Shown: positions 1 to 8,634 of the stretch, one piece after another
How positions within the stretch are numbered: position 1 is the first letter of the stretch
How the letters are laid out: every line of letters starts with the position of its first letter
From: Akkermansiaceae bacterium UBA5020
GTDB lineage: Bacteria > Verrucomicrobiota > Verrucomicrobiia > Verrucomicrobiales > DEV007
NCBI GenBank assembly: GCA_002396885.1
Contig: DGXY01000129.1
Coordinates: forward strand, 26,298-67,026
DNA: 40,729 bases
Reading direction: 5' to 3'
Translations under genes and position numbers: made by a program
Notes under the pieces: generated by a model
Told to the model about the DNA's origin: nothing
What the model saw: only the letters and a program-made list of their open reading frames with translations
Databases searched by the model: none

Positions 1-1
1 C

Positions 2-604
2 GGATACGAGGAGGGCGGCCAGCTCTCCGAGTCGGTGCGCCGTAAGCCCTACTCGGTGATTCTGCTGGACGAGGTCGAGAAAGCGCACCCCGATGTCTTC
101 AACGTGCTCCTCCAAGTGCTCGACGACGGCCGCATCACCGATGGACAGGGCCGCACCGTGGATTTCCGGAACACCGTCATCATCATGACGAGCAACATCG
201 GCTCGGAATACATCCTCACCGAGAACAATCCCGAACAGCGCGAGGCCCTCGTCCTCACGGCTCTGCGGGGTCATTTCCGTCCCGAGTTTCTCAACCGCAT
301 CGATGAGACGATCATCTTCGACCGCCTCGCCGAGGTGGATCTCTCGGCGATCGTCAAGATCCAGCTCGAACGTGTCCTCAAGCGCCTCCGTGCCCAAGGG
401 CTCGAGCTCGAGTTGACGCCGGCCGCGCTGGAGAAGCTCGCCACGGAGGGCTACGACCCGGCTTACGGGGCACGCCCGCTGAAGCGGGTGATCCAGCACC
501 GCCTCCTCGATCCGCTCAGCCTCGACCTCCTCGACGGGAAGTTCAAGGAAGGGCAGACGATCCGGGCGGATGTCCGCGACGGGGAAATTGTCTTCAGCGC
601 GTGA
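2..604 (+). CDS. clpB: ClpB disaggregase, C-terminal part (cut by window start)
   Basis: C-terminal 200 residues of the Hsp104/ClpB AAA+ disaggregase, which with DnaK pulls apart aggregated proteins in the cytoplasm. The reading frame is already open at base 2, so the start lies outside the window. Visible parts of the second AAA+ module are GYEEGGQLSE, the Walker B block VILLDEVEKAHPDV, the sensor-1 stretch IIMTSNIGS, the FRPEFLNRID arginine-finger region and the sensor-2 block YGARPLKRVIQ. The chain ends with the usual beta-strand tail (DGEIVFSA). The DGQGRTVDFRNT sequence and the short tail favour ClpB over ClpC or ClpA. It converges with ppc over 142 bp in which I see no clear terminator. 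Family assignment is secure. Confidence 0.95.
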   Translation, partial: GYEEGGQLSESVRRKPYSVILLDEVEKAHPDVFNVLLQVLDDGRITDGQGRTVDFRNTVIIMTSNIGSEYILTENNPEQREALVLTALRGHFRPEFLNRIDETIIFDRLAEVDLSAIVKIQLERVLKRLRAQGLELELTPAALEKLATEGYDPAYGARPLKRVIQHRLLDPLSLDLLDGKFKEGQTIRADVRDGEIVFSA

Positions 605-746
605 TCGATCTCCTCGGTGCCACCTCTCAGTTGCCAGACACCGGCTATTTTCTATGCCCGCCTCAACTCATCCAAATAATCAAGGGTGGACCAAAAATCG
701 GTGGCCTCTCAGGTCTATCCGCACGCCCAAGACGTTCACCACTCGC

Positions 747-3488
747 TCACCCCGTATTCCTCAATCCGCTCGCGATCGCGCTGATCGAGAAGACGAGGTC
801 GCGGGGCAGATCGCCGCCGCTTTCCCGCCATTCATGTAGCAGATCGACCTGCTGGCGATGGAGGACGCGGAGCGGCGCTTCGCGCAAGGTCAGGGTCTTC
901 GCGAAGCGCGGGCGGCGCACCGCGACGGGACGAGTGAAGAGCCGCCCGAGGAGCGTGCGGGCACGATCGTATTCCCCATGGATGCGTCCGAGGAAACGGT
1001 CGCGCACCGCTTCGTCCTTCACGAGCGAGGCATAGAGGCCCATCAGTTCGCGGTCGGCGCTGACGAGATTGGTCTCCACCCCAGTGAAGACGTAGCGGCT
1101 CAGCGTCGAGGTGAGGATGGTGGCACCGAGGCGCTCGAAATCCTCGGGCGCCTCGCGCTCGAGCCGATCGAGGGCGGAGCCGACGCCATACCATCCGGGC
1201 AGGTAAAAGCGCGCCTGGGTCCAACTGAAGACCCACGGGATCGCGCGGAGATCGGCTAGACTTGCGGTGCCGGTGCGGCGCGAGGGACGCGAGCCCATCT
1301 GATTCTGCTCGAGCGCGTCGATCGGCGTGGCCTGCCGGTAGAACTCGATGAAACCCTCGGTCTCAAGCAACTCGCGGTAGGCCTCGCGGCTCCATTCGGC
1401 GAGACGTGGCATCAGGTCGAGCCCGGGATCGTCGGCGGGCTTTCCAAACAAGTGTGCCGAGGTCGTGTGGGTGACGCAGGCCTGGAGACTTTCGAGGTGG
1501 TAGGCGGCGTTTTCGGGATGGGCGTATTTCTGGGCGATGGTTTCGCCCTGCTCGGTCATGCGGAAGTCGCCTTTGAGCGAGCCATGCGGCAGCGCCCTGA
1601 CAAACCAATCGGTCGGGCCGGCCCCGCGGCTGACGGTGCCGCCGCGCCCGTGGAAGAAACGCAGCTTCACCCCGTGTTTCACCCCGACCGCGGTGAGCGA
1701 TTGCTGCGCGTCGTGGAGCGCCCACTGGCTCGCGAGGATGCCACCGTCCTTATTGCTGTCGCTATAGCCGAGCATGATCTGCTGGGTGGGGCGATCGGGC
1801 GTGTGACGATCATGACCTGACACGGCGAGGCTGGCCCGCGCGACGGGATGGGAAAGGTAGCGATCGACGATCGTGGCGGATCCGGCGAGGTCGTCGAGCG
1901 TCTCGAAGAGCGGCACGATCTGGAGCGGACAGAGGCCCGGACCGCCCTCCGTCGAGGTGACGGTGAGCTTGGCCTCGCGAGCGAAAAGGTGGACGAGGAG
2001 CAGGTCGGAGAGCTGGCGCGTCATGCTCACGATGAGAGCGCCGAGACCAGCGCCATGCTGCTGGAAATGCTCGCGCAGCACGCCGTAACAATCGCGCACC
2101 GCGTCTGCCTCGGGACCGGCGGAGACTTCGGGGTGGAGGAAGGGACGGGCCGAGAGGAGTTCCGCATCGAGAAAGACGAGCCGCTTTTCCTCGGGCCAAT
2201 CGGCGAAGGATGCACCGTCGACCACTCCCGCCGCGGCGAGGAGTTGGGCGGCGGCCTTGTCATGAAAGGCGCTGTTCTGCCGCACGTCGAGTTCGGCGAG
2301 GTGGAAGCCGAAGACCTCGAGCTTGCGCAGAAGCGGATCGACGACTTCGGCGGCGACGCGGCGCGCTCCGATGGCGAGGAGACTGTCGCGCAGTGCCCCT
2401 AACTGATCACCAAAGAGGATCGGGTCGGCGACCGCACCCTCCCGCATCAACGAGGCGCGGAGCAGGTAGGCGAAGGCGCGCCAGGGTTCCTCGGGATTCC
2501 GGGCGACGATGGCACGGCCCTCGGCGCCGAGGGTGGAGGCGAGCGACTCGATGCGCGAGGCGAGGTCGGCGGGAACGGCATGCTCCGGCGTCGCGATGCT
2601 GAGGTGAAAGGCGCAGTCGGCGAGTTCGCGGCGGTAGAGCTTCAGTGCCTGCGAGCGGAGCTCGGCGAGGGTGGCGCGGGTGACCCCGGCGGTGACGAAG
2701 GGATGTCCGTCGCGATCGCCGCCGATCCAGAGGGCAAAACGCAAGCGCGGCCCTCCCCCGGCCGCGGCGAGAGTCGCGGGATCAAAGCCCGCGTTTTCCC
2801 AGGCCCAGCGCAGGTGTCGGTCAGTCTCCTCGAGGGTGCGCGGAAAGACCTCACGCAAATAATAAAGGGCGTTGCGCAGTTCGCGCTCCACGGTCGGCTT
2901 TTCGACGTGGATCTCGCCGGTGTTCCAGAGGGATTCAAGCGCGGCCAGGAGCCGCTCGCCGGCACGCTCGCGTTCGCGGGTGGTGAGGGTTGGATTCTCC
3001 ATCTCGACGAGGGCGGTGTGGAGTTCGCGATGGCGCTCGCGCACGCTGGGGCGCTTTGCCTCGGTGGGGTGTGCGGTGAAGACCGGCTCGACACGCGTCT
3101 CGCGGAAGGCCAGGGCGATTTCCGCCTCGCTCCGTCCCTCGGCCTTCATCGCGGCGAGGGCGTGCGGCCAGAGACCGCGCTCCGCTTCGGGACCAAGGAC
3201 GCGTTCGCGCTCGCGCCTCGTGTCGTGGGCGACCTGTTCCTCAATCATGTCGAGAAGCTGGAAAGCGATCGAATAGACCTGAGCGGTTTCGCCCGGATCA
3301 TCGGGGACAGTCGTGGCACCAGTGCCCGACTGGAGCCAGGGCAGGGCCTCGGCGAATTGCGGCTTCGCCGCCGAGCGGAGGACGGTGCGGAGACACTCCA
3401 TGATCTCGGTCACCTCGCGATCGAGGGATTCGAGTCCGGCGTGGACGAGTTCGGGGTTGCCCGGAGCGGGCGTGAGGTTTTCAGGCAT
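747..3488 (-). CDS. ppc: Phosphoenolpyruvate carboxylase
   Basis: Carboxylates PEP with bicarbonate to oxaloacetate, refilling the TCA cycle; cytoplasmic tetramer. At 913 aa it has the usual bacterial length. Conserved blocks in order: VFTAHPTEAKRPSV near residue 140 with the catalytic His, GGDRDGHPFVT near 260, LGYSDSNKDGG, FFHGRGGTVSRGAGPT (glycine loop), EQGETIAQKY, PWVFSWTQARFYLPGWYG, and the family C-terminus GLRNTG. The frame could start six codons earlier at a TTG (3506), but the ATG at 3488 matches the usual N-terminal length better. Monocistronic, convergent with clpB and separated from the next minus-strand gene by 123 bp. All catalytic motifs are intact. Confidence 0.97.
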   Translation of the reverse strand: MPENLTPAPGNPELVHAGLESLDREVTEIMECLRTVLRSAAKPQFAEALPWLQSGTGATTVPDDPGETAQVYSIAFQLLDMIEEQVAHDTRRERERVLGPEAERGLWPHALAAMKAEGRSEAEIALAFRETRVEPVFTAHPTEAKRPSVRERHRELHTALVEMENPTLTTRERERAGERLLAALESLWNTGEIHVEKPTVERELRNALYYLREVFPRTLEETDRHLRWAWENAGFDPATLAAAGGGPRLRFALWIGGDRDGHPFVTAGVTRATLAELRSQALKLYRRELADCAFHLSIATPEHAVPADLASRIESLASTLGAEGRAIVARNPEEPWRAFAYLLRASLMREGAVADPILFGDQLGALRDSLLAIGARRVAAEVVDPLLRKLEVFGFHLAELDVRQNSAFHDKAAAQLLAAAGVVDGASFADWPEEKRLVFLDAELLSARPFLHPEVSAGPEADAVRDCYGVLREHFQQHGAGLGALIVSMTRQLSDLLLVHLFAREAKLTVTSTEGGPGLCPLQIVPLFETLDDLAGSATIVDRYLSHPVARASLAVSGHDRHTPDRPTQQIMLGYSDSNKDGGILASQWALHDAQQSLTAVGVKHGVKLRFFHGRGGTVSRGAGPTDWFVRALPHGSLKGDFRMTEQGETIAQKYAHPENAAYHLESLQACVTHTTSAHLFGKPADDPGLDLMPRLAEWSREAYRELLETEGFIEFYRQATPIDALEQNQMGSRPSRRTGTASLADLRAIPWVFSWTQARFYLPGWYGVGSALDRLEREAPEDFERLGATILTSTLSRYVFTGVETNLVSADRELMGLYASLVKDEAVRDRFLGRIHGEYDRARTLLGRLFTRPVAVRRPRFAKTLTLREAPLRVLHRQQVDLLHEWRESGGDLPRDLVFSISAIASGLRNTG

Positions 3489-3611
3489 GCAGGGAAATGG
3501 GCGCAAAAGCTTAGAGCCGGGAAGGGAAGCAAGATCTTTGCCGTACGCAACCTTTCCCCGGCGCCGCCATGGCCGTAGCTTCCCTTGCTGAGCTTCGCGA
3601 TGACGCCAAAT

Positions 3612-5033
3612 TCAACCGCCGTAGGATCTCTCGACGCGCTCGGCGACGTCGCGGTAGCCGTAGTCCACCGCGTAGATCTGCTTGAGCGACTCGAGATACT
3701 TGGCGTGGTTACCGAGCTTCTCGTAGAGCAGTCCGAGGTTGTAGAGGAGATCCTTCTTCGTGTCGTCCATGCCGGTGAGCTCCGTGATGGCTTCCTCGAA
3801 CTGGCTCGCGGCGAGGTCGGTCATACCCATGCGCTCGTAGCACTGCCCCAGCTGGTTCATGACGCGGATGCGCAGGTTCGGGCTGCGTTTCGCCATTTGG
3901 AGGTGCTGGATCGCATCGCGGTATTGCCCGGCTTTGAACAGCCGTGAACCCAGCTCGAAGCGGAGCTCGTTGTCGGTCGGGTTGCGGTCGACGCGCTCCT
4001 TCGACTCGGCGATGAGGGTATCCATCTGGGATTTTTCGACTTCCTCAAGCTGCTGGCGGTAATGCTCAATGTCGGGATGGCCGGGATTCTCCTCGACGAA
4101 CTGGCGGAGGGAATCGAGGTAAGCCTTGTTCACCGTCTCGCGGATCGCAGCGACCTTCTTTTCCAGCGAGGGATCATTGTTGCTGAGGTGGAAGGCCCAC
4201 TCGTAGAATTGGAGCGAGGTCTGGAAATCCTCGAGCTGCTCGTAGGTCGAAGCGAGTCGTTTGGTGATGTCGAGATTGTTCTGGTCGGCGGAATACTGCG
4301 CAAAAAGTGCCTCCGCTTGGGCGGCGAGCATCTCCGGAGTCATCGCGGCACGGCCCTGACTCTCAAGATCCTTGGAGGCACCCTTGTCCTTGAGGAGGTC
4401 GCGCCAGTCGCCGTTGCTGTCCCACTTCTGCGAGGCGATGGAGCCGCGGGCGGTGGCGTCCTTGTATTTCTTGGTCGCCTCGAGGTCACTGCGGTTCTTT
4501 TCGACGATCTTGCCGAAGATTTCGGCAGCCTTGTCGTAGATGTTCCGCGAGGCGTAGAAGTCGCCGAGTTTGTGGTAGAATTTGATGTTCTCCGGATCGC
4601 CGCTGATGACAGTCTCGAGGGCGAAACCCGCGGTGGAGAGAAGACCCGCCCCCGAAGCCGCTTCGTAGAGCAATTCGTTGCCTTGGGCATTGTAGGGATC
4701 GGTCGCGAGCACTTCCTTTTCCAGGGCCTCGATCACCTTCACGGGATCCTTCTTCACTTGGGTCTGGAGCTTCATGACCTTGAGCGATTCGCCCCCCATC
4801 TTCAGGCCACGCTTGCCTTCGTTTTCCTTGACCGAGGCGAGGCGGAGGCGTTTCCGGCCCTCGAGAAATCCGGGCTCCTTCGCGAGGACGGCTTGGAGGA
4901 GGCTGATGGCGTAGCTCCAGTTGCGCACCTCCATGGCGCTCTCCGCCTTCAGATAGAGCTTGTTGAGGTTCGGGGCCAGTTGGGTCTGGCGGATATCGTC
5001 TTGGTATACCGGTGTGTTCGCTTCTTCGGACAT
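3612..5033 (-). CDS. TPR-repeat protein, cytoplasmic
   Basis: A 473-residue protein built mostly of degenerate tetratricopeptide helices, for example KLGDFYASRNIYDKAAEIFG near the middle and QCYERMGMTDLAASQFEEA and YNLGLLYEKLGNHAKYLESL near the C-terminus. No signal peptide or membrane segment, so probably a cytoplasmic scaffold. The frame is open 41 codons further upstream, but that part looks like translated leader (Pro/Phe-rich, no TPR). The ATG at 5033 follows an AAGAGA stretch and begins MSEEANTPVYQDD. It diverges from the secreted protein at 5243. Partner and role are not visible from the sequence. Confidence 0.8.
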   Translation of the reverse strand: MSEEANTPVYQDDIRQTQLAPNLNKLYLKAESAMEVRNWSYAISLLQAVLAKEPGFLEGRKRLRLASVKENEGKRGLKMGGESLKVMKLQTQVKKDPVKVIEALEKEVLATDPYNAQGNELLYEAASGAGLLSTAGFALETVISGDPENIKFYHKLGDFYASRNIYDKAAEIFGKIVEKNRSDLEATKKYKDATARGSIASQKWDSNGDWRDLLKDKGASKDLESQGRAAMTPEMLAAQAEALFAQYSADQNNLDITKRLASTYEQLEDFQTSLQFYEWAFHLSNNDPSLEKKVAAIRETVNKAYLDSLRQFVEENPGHPDIEHYRQQLEEVEKSQMDTLIAESKERVDRNPTDNELRFELGSRLFKAGQYRDAIQHLQMAKRSPNLRIRVMNQLGQCYERMGMTDLAASQFEEAITELTGMDDTKKDLLYNLGLLYEKLGNHAKYLESLKQIYAVDYGYRDVAERVERSYGG

Positions 5034-5242
5034 GATCTCTTGGCTTCCGATGGGGTCAAAAAAGGAGGGTTGGGGGTCTCTCGGGGGAAAACCGGGGAGG
5101 GAAATCCTAACACGAAAGACGGGCCTTGATCTAGCGAATGTTGACGGGTCGGACAAGGAAAAAACCGGATTCTGTTAGTGCCGGGGCGAAAGAAGGATCG
5201 GATGACTTGCCAGAAGGGGGCTTTTTCCCTTATCATGGAGCC

Positions 5243-5752
5243 ATGCGACATGCTCTCGTCCTCCTCGCCACCCTTCTCACCACAGCCCTGTGGTGCGAGG
5301 GAGGGGGCAATCAATACAAGATGTATCTCGTCACCTTCCATATCGAGGGCGATGACAAGGACAATCCCAAGATGATCACGCCGGTGAAGCTGGGACAGGA
5401 GCACCGGCAGTATTTTTTCAGCAAGATCCCGACCTTCACGGACAAGGACATCGCTTGGTTCTACCCCTTCACCGCCGCGGACGGCGTCACTTACGGAGCC
5501 GCTTTCCGGATGAAGGAGCACGCCGCGGTGGAGTTGAAGGCCGTCACCCTGACGAATCAAGGCAAACTCCTCGGCCTGCGCTGCTCCGACGCACCGCTGC
5601 AGGCGGTGATGATCGACCGCCCCATCGACGACGGCGTCGTCGTGATTTGGAGTGGCTTGCAGCAAAAGCACCTGCAGGAATTCCGCAAGCGTTTCCCCCA
5701 CGTCGACGACTACAAGCCGAAAGCCGGGCCTCAGTTCGCCAAACCGGATTGA
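5243..5752 (+). CDS. Small secreted protein of unknown function
   Basis: 169 residues. It starts with a short typical signal peptide (MRHALVLLATLLTTALWC, possible cleavage after ALWC-EG), then one compact mixed domain with no motif I recognise. KMYLVTFHIEGDDKDNPKM, a YFFSKIPTF segment and a late DDGVVVIWSGL strand suggest an alpha/beta fold. An ATG at 5138 in the same frame would put the hydrophobic segment 35 residues in, so 5243 is preferred; GGAG lies just upstream but unusually close. It sits 60 bp before the secreted M23 peptidase on the same strand, so the two may be co-transcribed and both act in the cell envelope. No function is claimed. Confidence 0.7.
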   Translation: MRHALVLLATLLTTALWCEGGGNQYKMYLVTFHIEGDDKDNPKMITPVKLGQEHRQYFFSKIPTFTDKDIAWFYPFTAADGVTYGAAFRMKEHAAVELKAVTLTNQGKLLGLRCSDAPLQAVMIDRPIDDGVVVIWSGLQQKHLQEFRKRFPHVDDYKPKAGPQFAKPD

Positions 5753-5812
5753 GCGCTCGCGATTTGGTTCGGATGTGCTAAGGATTTCGGGAATTTCCCG
5801 CAATTTCCTGCC

Positions 5813-6847
5813 ATGCCCCGGATTCTTTTCTGCCTCATCGTTTTTGTCGCGATTTCGGCGCCACCTCTCGCCGCCGGTCCTCTCGGCCTTGTTCTGCCGA
5901 CCGACAACGACACGATTTTTTCGGAAGATCCCTCGCAGTTTTACATGTACACCGACCGTAATTTCGAGGGAGTCCTCTCGAAACCTTGGAGCGGCGGGGC
6001 CTACGGCTTCACTCGCGATCAAAAACGCTCGGCCGCGGGGATCATCCTGACACGCCTCCACGAGGGCATCGACATCCGTCCGGTGCGTCGCGACGCAGCC
6101 GGTGAACCGCTCGATGAGGTGCGCGCCATCGCCACCGGTACGGTCGTGTATGTGACTACCTCGGCGAGCCAGAGCAACTATGGCCGCTACATCGTTGTCC
6201 ACCACGACTGGGGCGACGGCCCCTTTTTCTCCCTCTACGCACACCTCAGTGCGGCCACCGCCAAGGCCGGACAATCGGTCACCGCCGGCGAGACGATCGG
6301 GAAAATGGGATACACCGGTGACGGCATCAACCGCGAGCGGGCGCACGTCCACGTCGAGCTCAATTTCATCCTCAGCGACCATTTCCAACGCTGGTACGAA
6401 CAGCATTTCACGAACCGGAATCACCACGGGATCTACAACGGGATCAATCTCACCGGACTCGACATCGCCGCGCTCCTCAAAGCCCACCGGGCCAATCCCG
6501 CGATCACGATCCCTGAGTTTCTCGCGACCCAAGCCGAGGTCCACTACCGGGTGCTCGTGCCGAAAACGGGCGGCCTGCCCTTCCTTCAGCGTTATCCCTG
6601 GCTCGGCCGGGAGCTCGACCGCGTTCAGAATCCAGTGAGCTGGGAATTCTCTTTTGCCGCCACGGGAGTGCCTCTCGCGATCAAACCGAGCGACCAAGCA
6701 GTGCAGGCACCTATCGTCACCTACGTGAAGCCCACCCCGGGGAACCATGGCGACTTCACGGTCGGCCGTCTCACCGGCACCGGCGACCGCGCCACCCTGA
6801 CGCCGAGCGGATCGCGCTACCTGCAGCTGATCACCGATTCGTTCTGA
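5813..6847 (+). CDS. Secreted M23-family (LytM-like) metallopeptidase
   Basis: 344-residue exported protein with a clear signal peptide (MPRILFCLIVFVAISAPPLAA). The central part is a peptidase M23 domain: RLHEGIDIRP supplies the HxxxD zinc ligands near residue 83, a glycine- and strand-rich core follows (GRYIVVHHDWGDGPFFSLYAHLS is typical), and RAHVHVELNF supplies the HxH motif near residue 180. All zinc and catalytic residues appear present, so it is likely an active endopeptidase cutting peptidoglycan cross-links or glycyl peptides. A C-terminal region of about 150 residues has no recognised domain. Possible two-gene unit with the small secreted protein upstream. Confidence 0.88.
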   Translation: MPRILFCLIVFVAISAPPLAAGPLGLVLPTDNDTIFSEDPSQFYMYTDRNFEGVLSKPWSGGAYGFTRDQKRSAAGIILTRLHEGIDIRPVRRDAAGEPLDEVRAIATGTVVYVTTSASQSNYGRYIVVHHDWGDGPFFSLYAHLSAATAKAGQSVTAGETIGKMGYTGDGINRERAHVHVELNFILSDHFQRWYEQHFTNRNHHGIYNGINLTGLDIAALLKAHRANPAITIPEFLATQAEVHYRVLVPKTGGLPFLQRYPWLGRELDRVQNPVSWEFSFAATGVPLAIKPSDQAVQAPIVTYVKPTPGNHGDFTVGRLTGTGDRATLTPSGSRYLQLITDSF

Positions 6848-7090
6848 AAAGCTGGGCTTGTCGCGGGGCGGGCCGTCCTGATGCCTACCTCGCGATTCCG
6901 ACTCTCAAGGCATTGATCTTCGTCGAGCCTGACCTGCCCCATGCGGACGTCTATCGCCGTGCCCCCTCAGGCGGCTCTCTTTGTGACGAATACTCCGGAC
7001 TCGACGCGATCATTCCTCTTCCGGAAATCGAAGCCTCCCTACCCCCTCGCCGAAGTCTACGAAAGGATCGAATTCTAATCGACCACTCGG
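6848..7090. other. Convergent spacer M23 peptidase / mnmA, nothing recognised
   Basis: 243 bp between converging genes. A short plus-strand frame (6913-7170) is Arg/Pro-rich and overlaps the mnmA 3' end; I do not regard it as a gene. No clear terminator hairpin with a T run was found by eye. Confidence 0.5.
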
Positions 7091-8170
7091 TCACTCGAGA
7101 ATCTCCTCGAAAACGCCGCCGCCGAGGAGGGTCTCGCCTTCGTAAAACGCACAGATCTGCCCCGGCGTGAGCGCGCGCTGTGGTTTGGCGAAGGTGAGCC
7201 AGGCGGTCTCCGCATCGAGAAATTCCGCCGACACCGCCGCCGCCTCGGATCGATAGCGGGGCTGGGCAAGGAGCGAGACGGCTGAGGAGAGAGGACGGTT
7301 CGTCACGCTGATGCTCCCGACCCGGCATCGCGTCGCATAGAGACCGGGCGTGTCAGTGCCATCGAAGGCGACGACGAGCTCCTTCGTCTCCGGCCGCTTC
7401 GCGACGACGACGTAGGCCTTGCCGAAGGTGTTCGAGGGCACTCCCAGCCCCTTGCGCTGGCCGAGGGTGTGGAGGTGGAGGCCGCGATGACTGCCAACCT
7501 TCTCGCCCTTCAGATTCACAATTTCACCCGGATCATCGGGGATGTAGTGGGCGAGGAAATCGCTCATGCGAATCTGGCCGATGAAGCAGATTCCCTGGCT
7601 GTCCTTTTTTGCCGCGACGGGGATGCCGAAGCGCTCCGCCTCCCGCCGCACTTCGGGCTTGGAGAGGTGGCCGATCGGGAAGAGCGCCGGTTGGATCTGC
7701 GGCTGCTGGAGCAGGGCGAGGAAGTAGGTCTGATCCTTCCCCAAAGCACCACGCAAGAGATCGGCCGATCCATCCTGACATTCCGCCCGTTTCGCGTAGT
7801 GACCCGTCGCGAGATACTCGAATCCCTGGGCCATCGCGAACTCGCGGAAGATCCCGAACTTCATCTCGCGGTTGCACATCACGTCCGGATTCGGGGTGAT
7901 GCCCTCGCGGTAGCCCGAGAGCAGGTAATCGACGACCCGGTCGCGATACTCCTCGGTGAGGCTGAGAATGCGGAACTCCATTCCGAGGAAGTCACAGACG
8001 GCGCGCGCGTCGCGGATGTCCTCCTCCCACGGACAGTCGCCAGGCAGTCCTTCCTCGTTCGTCCAGTTTTTCATGTAGGCGCCAACGACCTCGTGCCCCT
8101 GCTCAAGCAGGAGCGCCGCCGCCACACTGGAGTCCACGCCACCGGACATCGCCGCCAGGATTTTTGCCAT
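7091..8170 (-). CDS. mnmA: tRNA-specific 2-thiouridylase MnmA
   Basis: Thiolates U34 of tRNA-Lys, -Glu and -Gln at the wobble position, using ATP and a persulfide sulfur. 359 residues, normal length. The PP-loop AMSGGVDSSVAA is at residues 7-18. The first catalytic cysteine is in NPDVMCNREMKFG (about 103) and the second in DSQGICFIGQ (about 200), with the tRNA-binding HTLGQRKGLGV segment after it. Both Cys residues are present, so an active enzyme is expected. It is monocistronic on the minus strand, with 243 bp after its stop in which I see no gene. Confidence 0.97.
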   Translation of the reverse strand: MAKILAAMSGGVDSSVAAALLLEQGHEVVGAYMKNWTNEEGLPGDCPWEEDIRDARAVCDFLGMEFRILSLTEEYRDRVVDYLLSGYREGITPNPDVMCNREMKFGIFREFAMAQGFEYLATGHYAKRAECQDGSADLLRGALGKDQTYFLALLQQPQIQPALFPIGHLSKPEVRREAERFGIPVAAKKDSQGICFIGQIRMSDFLAHYIPDDPGEIVNLKGEKVGSHRGLHLHTLGQRKGLGVPSNTFGKAYVVVAKRPETKELVVAFDGTDTPGLYATRCRVGSISVTNRPLSSAVSLLAQPRYRSEAAAVSAEFLDAETAWLTFAKPQRALTPGQICAFYEGETLLGGGVFEEILE

Positions 8171-8289
8171 CCGGGATTCTAGATCAGAATGCAGAAGACT
8201 CCAACGGTTGGATCAAACCGTCGGGCCGGAGATTTCTTCTTCGTTGCCGAAACGATGCCGATTTCGGGACGATCGATGCGCCCCTGGCA

Positions 8290-8577
8290 TCAATGGTCCT
8301 GCGTCTGAAGGATCCGGGAAATTTGCTCGACAGGAAGATCCGTCAGATCAGAGATTTCGGCGGGCGACCTGCCTTTGGAGGACATCCGACGGACCAGGCT
8401 CTCGATTCCTTTCTCGATTCCTTCTTCGAGCAATTCCAGCCCGGCCCGCGTTTCGTGCAGTGGTGTCAGTTCGGCGATCATCTTTCGAATTTCCTCCCGG
8501 CTTTTGGTTTTGAAGCGCTGTAACAGCAGGTTGAGGAAGATTTCGTGAAAGAGGCTATAGGTGTTCCCGTGAACATA
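8290..8577 (-). pseudogene. Remnant of Rpn / PD-(D/E)XK transposase-family nuclease (C-terminal end only)
   Basis: An open stretch of 95 codons on the minus strand, beginning right after an in-frame TAA (8578-8580) and ending in a normal stop. It reads YVHGNTYSLFHEIF, then QRFKTKSREEIRKMIAEL, then the charged repeat LEEGIEKGIESLVRRMSSKG and a helix-turn-helix-like end SPAEISDLTDLPVEQISRIL. The EGIEKGIE repeat followed by a short HTH is the usual tail of recombination-promoting nuclease (Rpn/PDDEXK transposase-like) proteins. The nuclease domain that should precede it is absent; the sequence upstream is the end of the ABC ATPase gene. The first ATG (8481) would give only 63 residues. I read it as a decayed mobile-element gene. 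Confidence 0.6.
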
Positions 8578-8634
8578 TTAGCCAAGAAATGATGATGAGC
8601 ACAACTCGAATTTTCGGGGGCGTTGCCGCTTTGC

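Noticed and set aside
2580..3578. 332-codon plus-strand frame inside ppc
   Set aside because: Opposite the conserved N-terminal part of PEP carboxylase; no domain.
4949..6748. Long minus-strand open frame (599 codons) opposite the secreted protein and M23 peptidase
   Set aside because: It is antisense to two genes with signal peptides and catalytic motifs; its product lacks any recognisable domain and reflects GC-rich third positions.
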